Shown one piece after another: positions 1 to 5,969 of a DNA stretch of 17,417 nt (position 1 is its first letter; each line of letters starts with the position of its first letter). The notes beneath the pieces were generated by a model. The model was not told the origin of the DNA. It ran no database searches and worked only from the letters and a program-made list of their open reading frames with translations. Source of the stretch: DASVCZ01 sp036381335 (GTDB lineage: Bacteria; Patescibacteriota; Microgenomatia; UBA1400; PJMF01); NCBI GenBank assembly GCA_036381335.1, contig DASVCZ010000038.1, forward strand, positions 1 through 17,417, written 5' to 3'. Position numbers and translations under genes: made by a program.

Positions 1-476
1 TATTTACCCAGTTGGCTAAGTTGATTCGGTCGGCGGTCAAAGAGAACGGTTCTGGTGACCCTAATAGTAACCCTAGCTTGCGGTTAATCCTCGATAAAGC
101 TCGGGCAGCTAATATGCCCAAAGAGAATATCCAGCGGGCGATTGATAAAGGGTTGGGGAAGAGCAGCACCGGTCAGGCTTATCAGGAGTTCTTGTACGAA
201 GGTTTCGGCCCTCAGGGGGTGGGGTTACTGATTGAGGTGGTGACCGATAATCCCAACAGAACTAGCTCAGAAGTGCGGACCTTGCTATCTAAGGCGGGCG
301 GGTCGTTAGCAGGTCCTCGTTCAGTTTCGTATCTGTTTCAACGGAATCAAGCTGGGGAGTACGAGCCCACGATTCCCATGCCCGCAGATGATGAAGTCAA
401 GGAAAAGCTAGCAGAACTGATTGAAAATTTGGAAGAGTTAGATGACGTAGAGGCAGTGTATACTAATGGAGGTTAA
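1..476 (+). CDS. yebC: YebC/TACO1-family protein, 5' end outside window, lacks middle domain
   Basis: YebC/PmpR proteins act as transcription regulators or, as TACO1-type factors, help ribosomes through difficult stretches such as proline runs. The reading frame is open from base 3 and is cut by the window start. A TTG at 12 is in frame, but upstream codons (Phe-Thr-Gln-Leu) already match the family's FTKLIRE helix, so it is not the start. Family blocks seen: GDPNSNPSLRL, DKARAANMPKENIQRAIDKG, YEGFGPQGVGLLIE, DNPNRTSSEVR and SVSYLF. After YLFQRN the protein passes within about ten residues to the C-terminal block (IPMP, then LEELDDVEAVYTN). About 70 residues normally found between them are absent. 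I estimate about 180 residues in total against roughly 240-250 for the family. The C-terminal block is intact, so this looks like a domain loss rather than a frameshift. Family assignment is firm; the role here is inferred. Confidence 0.9.
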   Translation, partial: FTQLAKLIRSAVKENGSGDPNSNPSLRLILDKARAANMPKENIQRAIDKGLGKSSTGQAYQEFLYEGFGPQGVGLLIEVVTDNPNRTSSEVRTLLSKAGGSLAGPRSVSYLFQRNQAGEYEPTIPMPADDEVKEKLAELIENLEELDDVEAVYTNGG

Positions 477-491
477 GTGTAAGGTTCTAAT

Positions 492-1259
492 ATGAGACGA
501 CGTGAGAAATTCGTAATTGCAGCTGCCTTGCTAGGCTTGGGGTTATTTTTAGTCCAGTTTATTTCTCTCGAGTACCGCTACTGGGCAATTTTACTTTTTT
601 CTTTCGTTTCTTATCTGATCTCTGCCTGGGCGTTAGCCGAGGATTTGCAGAAGTTTGAATGGATAACAATTTTACCCTTTCCAACGTTATATGCGGGAGG
701 AGTCAGTCTTTTTTATTTTTTGTTGCCGGAGAATATCGTCAGTCGATTCTTCATTTTAGGATTATTTGGAGTGGGGATGTATGCTTTGTTGCTGACGTCT
801 AATATTTACTCGGTAGCCAAGGGGAAGGCGATCCAGTTACTTCATGCTGCCCACGCGGTGGGGCTCTTTTTCACCTTGTTAACGTCGTTACTGTTTACCA
901 ACACCATTTACTCGTTACATCTGCCTTTTTATCTGAATGGATTACTGGTGGGGTTGGTTCATTTTCCGCTGGCATATATGTCACTTTGGTCGGTTAATCT
1001 TGAGCAACGGGTGGAGAAAAGAGAAGTGGTCTTGGCCAGTTTACTCAACTTGTTCTTGATTGAACTGGCGGTAATCATGTCGTTTTTCCCAATTTCAGAC
1101 TGGAATCGGGCATTATTTATCATGGCAATCCTGTATCTGGGACTAGGGGTGTTGCACAACTTCTTACGGGGGGTATTGTTCAGTAATACGTTGAGGGAGT
1201 ATTCCTTGGTGGCAGCCTTTGTAGGAGCGGTTTTCTTGTTATTACTGCCACTAAAATAA
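492..1259 (+). CDS. Polytopic membrane protein of unknown function
   Basis: I do not recognise the family. The 255-residue protein is almost entirely hydrophobic, with about eight or nine likely membrane helices near residues 7-27, 30-48, 58-77, 84-105, 115-137, 144-166, 178-200, 205-227 and 233-253. Short charged loops lie between them (for example EDLQKFEW near 50 and EQRVEKRE near 171). The start MRRREK gives a positive N-terminus, predicting it stays cytoplasmic. There is no cleavable signal, catalytic motif or extramembrane domain. It begins 15 nt after the yebC stop and is probably co-transcribed with it. A GGAGG (468-472) overlaps the yebC end but lies 19 nt from the ATG; a weaker AAGG (481-484) is better spaced. 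A small transporter-like or scaffold protein is possible, but nothing shows it. Confidence that it is a real gene is high; function is unknown. Confidence 0.8.
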   Translation: MRRREKFVIAAALLGLGLFLVQFISLEYRYWAILLFSFVSYLISAWALAEDLQKFEWITILPFPTLYAGGVSLFYFLLPENIVSRFFILGLFGVGMYALLLTSNIYSVAKGKAIQLLHAAHAVGLFFTLLTSLLFTNTIYSLHLPFYLNGLLVGLVHFPLAYMSLWSVNLEQRVEKREVVLASLLNLFLIELAVIMSFFPISDWNRALFIMAILYLGLGVLHNFLRGVLFSNTLREYSLVAAFVGAVFLLLLPLK

Positions 1260-1590
1260 AAATAGATACCCCAAAGAGGGAAATTTTTTGACATTCACAC
1301 ACAGCAGAGAAGAGAGGATGCAAGAATAATCCACCAGGCTAAAAGGGGAAGAGTGATATAGTTTGATGCAGTGCTATAGGCTGTGGAAAACCGTGAAAAA
1401 TTATAGGACTTAAGCCATAGTTATTAAACGCCCCGTACTCGAGTACAGATTGTGTCCCGAAAAAACCCGAATACGTATTTTGTGAGCACTCTCCGAGAGG
1501 GGCCTACAGAGCCTAAATAACCTGTACCTGATAAAGGGTATAAAGCGATCGCCGACACCACTCTGGGTCACGTATCTCTACGGATATCTA

Positions 1591-1634
1591 TTTGACCACA
1601 GATAACCTCTTCCCTGGCGGAGAAGGAGGTCAAA
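1591..1634. repeat. Inverted repeat with nested arms, possible RNA hairpin
   Basis: Outer arms TTTGACC (1591-1597) and GGTCAAA (1628-1634) are perfect 7-bp complements. Inside them, CCTCTTC (from 1605) can pair with GAAGGAG on the far side with small bulges. No T-run follows on the + strand, so it is not an obvious terminator. It lies in the gene-free stretch and could be part of a structured RNA. Pairing is seen in the sequence; function is unknown. Confidence 0.35.
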
Positions 1635-1648
1635 AGAGCCAATCTATT

Positions 1649-1676
1649 ATGTCGCACAATATAACTTTTGCGACAT
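1649..1676. repeat. 8-bp inverted repeat ATGTCGCA / TGCGACAT
   Basis: Perfect 8-bp arms (1649-1656 and 1669-1676) enclose a 12-nt AT-rich spacer. This could be an operator or an RNA hairpin. There is no adjacent gene it clearly serves. Confidence 0.35.
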
Positions 1677-2478
1677 TAAACCTTGATTAAACCGAGTCAG
1701 GCTTTTGACATCTTTTTTCTTGTTTCCATTACTTTTAGTTCATTTTTAGAGATATTTACTTTTTTATTCTCGGTGCATTATTTCTCTCACCCTCTCTTGT
1801 TCCAACCATATGCCGCATATATCACCAGATCAGCCAGGCATATAATACTCAACCTCTCCCCCTTCTCACGCATAATTTTTGCGGAAACCGTTTTTTTAAA
1901 GGTACTTATGACCAATAGTAATGAGAATGCGGTAATGAGAGTTAGCTAGAGGTAATGGGACCAATTTAATTACTATAGGTATGGCTATGTGGTCGGCAAT
2001 AATTAAAAGTGACGATTTTGAGGCGTACAGAGGCTTGTCCAGATCTGGGTCTCTAAAGCATAGGGTTGCTACCAGGCTAAGTCACTTAAGAGACTACAAT
2101 TGTCGGTTGGTAGATGGCGAGCAGTCCTAAGGATGATTAAAATTGAATACAGATTCTGCCCAGCGAGGAGCAAAATGGTGTCAAAAGCGCCTTCATCAGC
2201 AGCAGATGGCTTGTCCAATTGACGGTTATTAACTACTACAAAATGTAATATTTCCTATTGCCATCTCAGAGTGTGTGTTGAATACTTGGGTAAATGATGA
2301 TTCTGTAGCGTGGACTGCCTTTATACGCACACTAAAATGGCTGCGTCCTCTTTTATAAAAAAACTTATGCTAAATATATCATAAGCTATCATTCGAAATC
2401 AAAAGAAGGGGATTGAAGTATCAGTCTTTTTTATTAATCATATACCCTAGCGCCGATCACTCTCCTCTGCTAGGAACT

Positions 2479-2484
2479 TATAGT
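2479..2484 (+). promoter_or_regulatory. Possible -10 box of the recombinase gene
   Basis: TATAGT matches five of six bases of the -10 consensus. Transcription would begin near 2491, giving a leader of about 20 nt. That leader contains TAAGGT (2494-2499), a weak ribosome site about 13 nt before the ATG. No -35 box is evident. A later alternative, TG-G-TAAGGT, would make the mRNA nearly leaderless. Confidence 0.3.
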
Positions 2485-2511
2485 TTTTTGTGGTAAGGTT
2501 AAGCTACTTCT

Positions 2512-3447
2512 ATGGCTACTTCTACTCTACCTCAATCAGCCTTTGTCGAATTTGTCGAACATTTGGAAGTGGAGCGGAATGTGAGCAAGCTCACTATCCG
2601 CAATTATTCTCATTATATCAGACGATTTATTAACTGGTTTGCGCAACAGGGGTACCAAGATTTAAAAGATTTGGACCTCGATGTTATCCGTCAGTATCGA
2701 GTGTACTTAGCTCGCTATGAAGATGATTTGGGCAAGACATTATCAAAAACGACGCAGAGTTATCACATTATTGCCTTACGATCTTGGCTCAAGTATTTAA
2801 TTAAGCGTGATGCGCCGGTAATTCATCCTGAGAAAATTGATTTGCCAAAAGCTGAATCTCACTCGATGAAGTTTCTTAACATCGATCAAGTAGAGCGTTT
2901 ACTCTCAATGCCAGAATTATCGAGTAAGACTGGTTTGCGGGATAAAGCTTTGCTAGAAGTTTTGTTTTGCACTGGTTTGCGGGTCAGCGAATTAGTATCG
3001 CTTAATCGAGACCAGATTGACACTGGGCGGAATGAATTTGGAGTTATCGGTAAAGGCCGTCGTCCTCGAGTCGTCTTTATGAGCGAACGAGCGGCTACCT
3101 GGGTAGATCGGTGGCTTGATTCTCGAGATGATAATTGGCGGCCAGTCTTTATTCGTCTGGCCCGTAACAAGCCAGACTTATTGGCCGATGGAGAAGAGAT
3201 GCGCCTGACGACTCGAAGTGTCCAACGAATAGTTGATAGCTACTGTCGCCGAGCCAAACTGCCTGTTAAAATCAGTCCGCACGGAGTTCGCCATAGTTTT
3301 GCAACAGATCTCTTGGCTAACGGGGCTGGTTTACGAGATGTGCAGGAGATGCTAGGTCATAAGAATATCGCAACCACTCAAATCTATACGCACGTGACGA
3401 AGCCGCAATTAAAACAAGTGCATGGGAAGTTCCATTCCAAAATCTAA
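2512..3447 (+). CDS. xer: Xer-type tyrosine recombinase
   Basis: Site-specific recombinase of the XerC/XerD/XerA type, 311 residues, the usual full length. The N-terminal SAM-like core-binding domain covers about residues 8-100 (VERNVSKLTIRNYSHYIRRF). The catalytic domain covers about 120-305. All active-site residues are visible: Arg157 (TGLRVSEL), Lys181 (IGKGRRPR), His257 and Arg260 (HGVRHSFAT), His283 (LGHKN) and nucleophile Tyr292 (IYTHV). The enzyme would cut and rejoin DNA through a 3'-phosphotyrosine, typically at dif to resolve chromosome dimers. The gene stands alone between two gene-free stretches with no partner recombinase nearby, so it may act as a single-Xer system or belong to a mobile element. 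I could not identify a dif or att site by eye. The fold and activity are sure; whether it is the housekeeping Xer or an integrase is not. Confidence 0.92.
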   Translation: MATSTLPQSAFVEFVEHLEVERNVSKLTIRNYSHYIRRFINWFAQQGYQDLKDLDLDVIRQYRVYLARYEDDLGKTLSKTTQSYHIIALRSWLKYLIKRDAPVIHPEKIDLPKAESHSMKFLNIDQVERLLSMPELSSKTGLRDKALLEVLFCTGLRVSELVSLNRDQIDTGRNEFGVIGKGRRPRVVFMSERAATWVDRWLDSRDDNWRPVFIRLARNKPDLLADGEEMRLTTRSVQRIVDSYCRRAKLPVKISPHGVRHSFATDLLANGAGLRDVQEMLGHKNIATTQIYTHVTKPQLKQVHGKFHSKI

Positions 3448-3476
3448 ACCGATTTTAAAGCGCTTAAAAGTTAGCA

Positions 3477-3598
3477 CTCCTCTCCCCTTCTTTGCTAAGT
3501 TTATTTTTTAGACACTTTTGTTGAATTATCAATCTTTTTTATTGTGATTTTTTTCTTTATCACCTCTCTGATCTGGAAATTGAGTCTCCTCTCCCCTT
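3477..3598. repeat. Pair of 13-bp pyrimidine-tract direct repeats
   Basis: CTCCTCTCCCCTT occurs at 3477-3489 and again at 3586-3598, 109 bp apart. A partial relative, CTCCTCTGCTAGG, lies just before the recombinase gene (about 2463-2475). The repeats therefore bracket the recombinase and could be recombination-related, but pyrimidine tracts in AT-rich DNA can recur by chance. Confidence 0.35.
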
Positions 3599-3600
3599 TT

Positions 3601-3645
3601 TTCACTTTTACTAAAAAATTTTTTTATATAAAAGTGAATCATTTT
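3601..3645 (+). terminator. Hairpin terminator after the recombinase gene
   Basis: Perfect 10-bp arms TTCACTTTTA (3601-3610) and TAAAAGTGAA (3629-3638) enclose a loop that is itself self-complementary (A-run against T-run). ATCATTTTTT follows. On the - strand the upstream T-run becomes the flanking tract, so it could serve both converging genes. It is 150 nt past the recombinase stop. The stem is AT-rich, hence only moderate strength. Confidence 0.5.
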
Positions 3646-3933
3646 TTATTAATGAATGTGTAAGTTCGATCACAAAAAAAGAATTACTACACAACGTAGA
3701 AAAATATCTTTGAGTCTTATAGATATTTACTATGTGATGTGATTACTTTTTCTTAAAATGAGGTATTTTGGCTCGCTATTGATCACAATTAATGCTCAAT
3801 TATGCTATAAGTTATGATTAATAAATATTAGTTTATTCACTTCAAAAGCCAATAATTGGGTGAGTATTATAGGAATTAGGTAAAAAAGGGCCAGGTGAAA
3901 AAGATTATTAGACTACAAATGAAAATAATGCTT

Positions 3934-4500
3934 TTAAGAAGAAAAAAGGTGAGGAAATTTCTTTTTAGCTAATTCCCACCCCGCGATGGCTTCAGCATCC
4001 CAAATCTGACCATTAAGAATTGCTGCGTCCATTTCATCAAAAGTGAACTGCAGAATTTCAATTTCTTCATTTCGATCTAACTTCTGAGATGAATTAAACT
4101 CACATTTATCTGCGAGAAAGATATGAACCACTTCTGTTGCTTTAGTGGAGAACGCATGAACCCTAGTGACTAGCTGTAACTGTGATAACTCTGCTTTAAT
4201 ACCAACCTCTTCTTCTAGTTCGTGCTGAGCAGTTTCAATGATTGATCGATGCGCTTGCTCAATCCGGCCGGCAGGAAACTGGATGAGGAGGTCTCCTATC
4301 CCAGGTTTAAATTGATTAACGAGTACCACTTTTCGATCTCTTGTGATGGGAATAATCATCGCCACATCGCCCAAAGTGGTAACCGTGAAGTCATCCACAA
4401 TTCGCCCGTCAGGCAGCTCATATGTTCGAGACTCAATAGGAAACCACTTACTAGGTGAAACGTCTTTGGAGGATAATAACTTCCATTTTTTTGGTGGCAT
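3934..4500 (-). CDS. NUDIX hydrolase, ADP-ribose pyrophosphatase-like
   Basis: NUDIX enzymes cleave nucleoside diphosphates linked to another group (ADP-ribose, sugar nucleotides, damaged nucleotides) in the cytosol. The protein has 188 residues. The box lies at about 78-101: AGRIEQ, then HELEEEVGI, where Glu94, Glu97 and Glu98 keep the metal-binding acids. The usual Arg before them is His93, the early Glu of the box is missing, and the loop is one residue longer, so the box is slightly degenerate. QFKPGIGDLLIQFPAGRIE before it and HAFSTKATEVVHIFLA after it resemble the ADP-ribose group. I chose ATG 4500: reading further upstream runs into the tRNA gene. This start lies 6 nt after the tRNA CCA end with no ribosome site, so tRNA processing would leave a near-leaderless message. 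The substrate is not certain. Confidence 0.87.
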   Translation of the reverse strand: MPPKKWKLLSSKDVSPSKWFPIESRTYELPDGRIVDDFTVTTLGDVAMIIPITRDRKVVLVNQFKPGIGDLLIQFPAGRIEQAHRSIIETAQHELEEEVGIKAELSQLQLVTRVHAFSTKATEVVHIFLADKCEFNSSQKLDRNEEIEILQFTFDEMDAAILNGQIWDAEAIAGWELAKKKFPHLFSS

Positions 4501-4506
4501 ATTTTT

Positions 4507-4583
4507 TGGTGGACCCAAGGGGATTCGAACCCCTGGCCTCTTGTATGCCATACAAGCGCTCTAGCCAACTGAGCTATGGGCCC
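4507..4583 (-). tRNA. tRNA-Ala, anticodon GGC, CCA encoded
   Basis: Complete cloverleaf on the - strand. Acceptor arms GGGCCCA and TGGGTCC pair over 7 bp, including G3:U70, the main identity mark for alanyl-tRNA synthetase. The D arm is GCTC...GAGC with GG in the loop. The anticodon arm is CTTGT-ATGGCAT-ACAAG, with anticodon GGC complementary to 4547-4549. The T arm is AGGGG-TTCGAAT-CCCCT. Discriminator A and an encoded CCA (complement of 4507-4509) complete it. It decodes GCC and GCU. It lies 6 nt upstream of the NUDIX gene on the same strand. Confidence 0.97.
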
Positions 4584-4601
4584 ACTGTTAAGAAGACTGT
4601 T

Positions 4602-4610
4602 ATTTTACCA
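4602..4610 (-). promoter_or_regulatory. Extended -10 promoter of tRNA-Ala / NUDIX gene
   Basis: On the - strand the sequence reads TG-G-TAAAAT, an extended -10 with five of six consensus bases. Transcription would start near 4595, about 12 nt before the mature tRNA 5' end. No good -35 is seen at the usual distance. The upstream DNA overlaps the promoter of the divergent gene at 4634. Confidence 0.55.
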
Positions 4611-4620
4611 TATTCGTCCC

Positions 4621-4626
4621 TATAAT
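4621..4626 (+). promoter_or_regulatory. Consensus -10 box placing the start at an ATG
   Basis: A perfect TATAAT is followed 7 nt later by ATG (4634). A start point 7-8 nt past the box would fall on the A of that ATG, predicting a leaderless mRNA. The earlier in-frame ATG at 4625 lies within the box itself. No clear -35 is seen. Confidence 0.55.
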
Positions 4627-4633
4627 GAAGGTC

Positions 4634-5956
4634 ATGGATAGCAGCCAAGAAAATCCTTTAATGAGTCAACTTATCATTAATTCCATGGGTGATACAAAGG
4701 ATATATCTCCTATCCCTTCCCCTACTACTGATACCTTTACTAATCTTAATTTAATCCAGATTCCTGATACAGATTTACCTAAAAGTGAATTAATTAGACC
4801 TACTCAGGTAGCTCATTTAAGGCATTTGATTAGACTTGAGTTAGAAGGTAAAAAGCAGCCAATTTTACAAGAGCCTCTTCCTCTAAATAATGAAGAACGA
4901 CTTAGCACAACTGAAACATTACCTGTGGCTTTGGAAAATATCTTACAGGAAGTCCGACCTGACTTGCCAATTGAGTATAGAGAAAAGTTGCGTTTGGCAG
5001 CCTATTTTTTTTGGAGCTTAGATCAAGGAAAAGAATTGTACGATGACCAAGGTAACTCGCTCAAATCTCAAATTGATGTTTTTATCGATCAACTAATTAA
5101 TAGTGGTTTTATTTGGCATACTTTTATGATTCACAAATACTTCAAGGGACCTTCCCCTAAACAAGCGTTACCTAAGTGGATTAATGAAAGGTCAAAAGAT
5201 GAACCAGAAAGTATTGACGATAGTATTAAAGAAAAATTTTTATCTTTCTATCTAACGTATGTACATAAAGTTGGTGCAAAAAAATTCGATACTACTAAAC
5301 CTGATGATACTAGATATGAATACATCCAAGGAATTCCTCCCAGACCTAAAAAATCTCTAGCTTTGACAGATAATTTTAAGGCTTACGTTGAAGGACGTAA
5401 TCTTGAAAATACTGGTGCCATTGAAAAGGCTTTATTAGAGTTACAAAACCTAAACCTTCATCCTTACTTCTCAAAAATTTTTGAAGGTGATCGTTTTGTC
5501 ATATATTGGGAAACCCAACCTGAAAAGGAAGTTTTGCAACAGATCAGGAATATATTTTTAAAGCATGGTGTACACTTGAGAGGATTTGCCCAAGATGTAC
5601 ACGTAGTAGTTTTTCATCCCGATTCAAGCTATGAAGTGGACTTAAAGTGGTCAAACGATCAGAGTTTAGGTGAAGGTAGTGGTAATAAATTCGTTTGGGA
5701 GGGGGAACAATACTCACTAGAGGAATTCTTTAAGCAGTATGTACGGTTAGTGACTAATGGAACTAAAAATCCCGTTGAGCCTTACTTATTAGGCTTTACC
5801 CCAGTTATAACAGGCAAAGATGATTGGCATACAGATGAAAAACTAAGAGGGTCGGTATTACAACTAACTCACCAGCTATCTCAACAAGAGACGTTACCTG
5901 TCTTTATTACCTCCAGAAGATTTATCGATGCGTTTGAAACGCCTGGTAAACAATAG
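4634..5956 (+). CDS. Unrecognised soluble protein, 440 residues
   Basis: I do not recognise a family. The protein has no membrane segment, signal peptide or repeated unit. The first 65 or so residues are Ser/Thr/Pro-rich and probably disordered. A helical, charged middle follows (EYREKLRLAAYFFWSLDQGKEL near 118-140). The C-terminal half mixes strands and helices (FVIYWET, VHVVVFHPDSSYEVDLKW). Some His, Asp and Trp residues cluster late (GKDDWHTDEK), but no catalytic motif can be claimed. The start at 4634 is preferred because the ATG at 4625 lies inside the -10 box; using 4625 would add three residues. Codons are noticeably richer in A/T than in the neighbouring gyrA, which hints at a different history. 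It converges on gyrA with only 13 nt between the stops and no visible terminator. It is a long intact frame with its own promoter, so a real gene. Confidence 0.75.
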   Translation: MDSSQENPLMSQLIINSMGDTKDISPIPSPTTDTFTNLNLIQIPDTDLPKSELIRPTQVAHLRHLIRLELEGKKQPILQEPLPLNNEERLSTTETLPVALENILQEVRPDLPIEYREKLRLAAYFFWSLDQGKELYDDQGNSLKSQIDVFIDQLINSGFIWHTFMIHKYFKGPSPKQALPKWINERSKDEPESIDDSIKEKFLSFYLTYVHKVGAKKFDTTKPDDTRYEYIQGIPPRPKKSLALTDNFKAYVEGRNLENTGAIEKALLELQNLNLHPYFSKIFEGDRFVIYWETQPEKEVLQQIRNIFLKHGVHLRGFAQDVHVVVFHPDSSYEVDLKWSNDQSLGEGSGNKFVWEGEQYSLEEFFKQYVRLVTNGTKNPVEPYLLGFTPVITGKDDWHTDEKLRGSVLQLTHQLSQQETLPVFITSRRFIDAFETPGKQ

Positions 5957-5969
5957 TTTTTGAAGCCTC

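Larger units (their letters stand above)
1260..2511. other. 1.25-kb gene-free stretch upstream of the recombinase
   Basis: No convincing gene on either strand. The longest open frame (1683-1949, TTG start) has no ribosome site and a composition-driven, Phe/Ser-rich translation, so I do not call it. A very weak terminator for the membrane-protein gene may sit at 1270-1289 (3-bp stem CCC/GGG followed by six T). Structured elements seen are a 12-bp palindrome GTACTCGAGTAC (1435-1446), a branched hairpin (1591-1634) and an 8-bp hairpin (1649-1676). I compared it by eye with tmRNA, RNase P RNA, SRP RNA and common riboswitches and found no match. 1300-1650 is more GC-balanced and palindrome-rich than 1680-2500. 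It could be an unrecognised RNA, a decayed gene or an integration scar. Confidence 0.5.
3448..3933. other. AT-rich gene-free stretch after the recombinase
   Basis: 486 bp without a credible gene, visibly richer in A/T than the flanking genes. It holds a strong hairpin with T-runs (3601-3645), a 13-bp direct repeat CTCCTCTCCCCTT (3477-3489 and 3586-3598) and an 8-bp inverted repeat AAATATCT/AGATATTT (3702-3709 and 3721-3728). GATCACAA occurs twice (3668-3675 and 3780-3787). The recombinase and NUDIX genes converge on it, so terminators for both are expected here. Confidence 0.5.

Noticed and set aside
12..14. TTG as the start of the yebC-family gene
   Set aside because: Codons upstream in the same frame already match the family's FTKLIR helix, so the gene begins before the window.
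1435..1446. 12-bp palindrome GTACTCGAGTAC
   Set aside because: It stands alone in a gene-free stretch without a neighbouring promoter; a single palindrome of this length may be chance.
1500..1680. Possible tmRNA, SRP RNA or riboswitch
   Set aside because: Short resemblances such as AATAACCTG were seen, but none of the conserved cores (tRNA-like ends, GGAAG loop, TPP or cobalamin boxes) is present.
1683..1949. 88-codon open frame with a TTG start in the gap before the recombinase
   Set aside because: No ribosome site, no recognisable domain, and a Phe/Ser-rich translation that follows from the T-rich DNA.
2371..2392. dif-like dyad CTTATG...CATAAG before the recombinase
   Set aside because: The arms point the opposite way from known dif sites (CATAA...TTATG), so it is not a convincing Xer target.
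4501..4568. Longer N-terminus of the NUDIX protein and other frames starting in this region
   Set aside because: This DNA is the tRNA-Ala gene; the apparent peptide is a translated tRNA.
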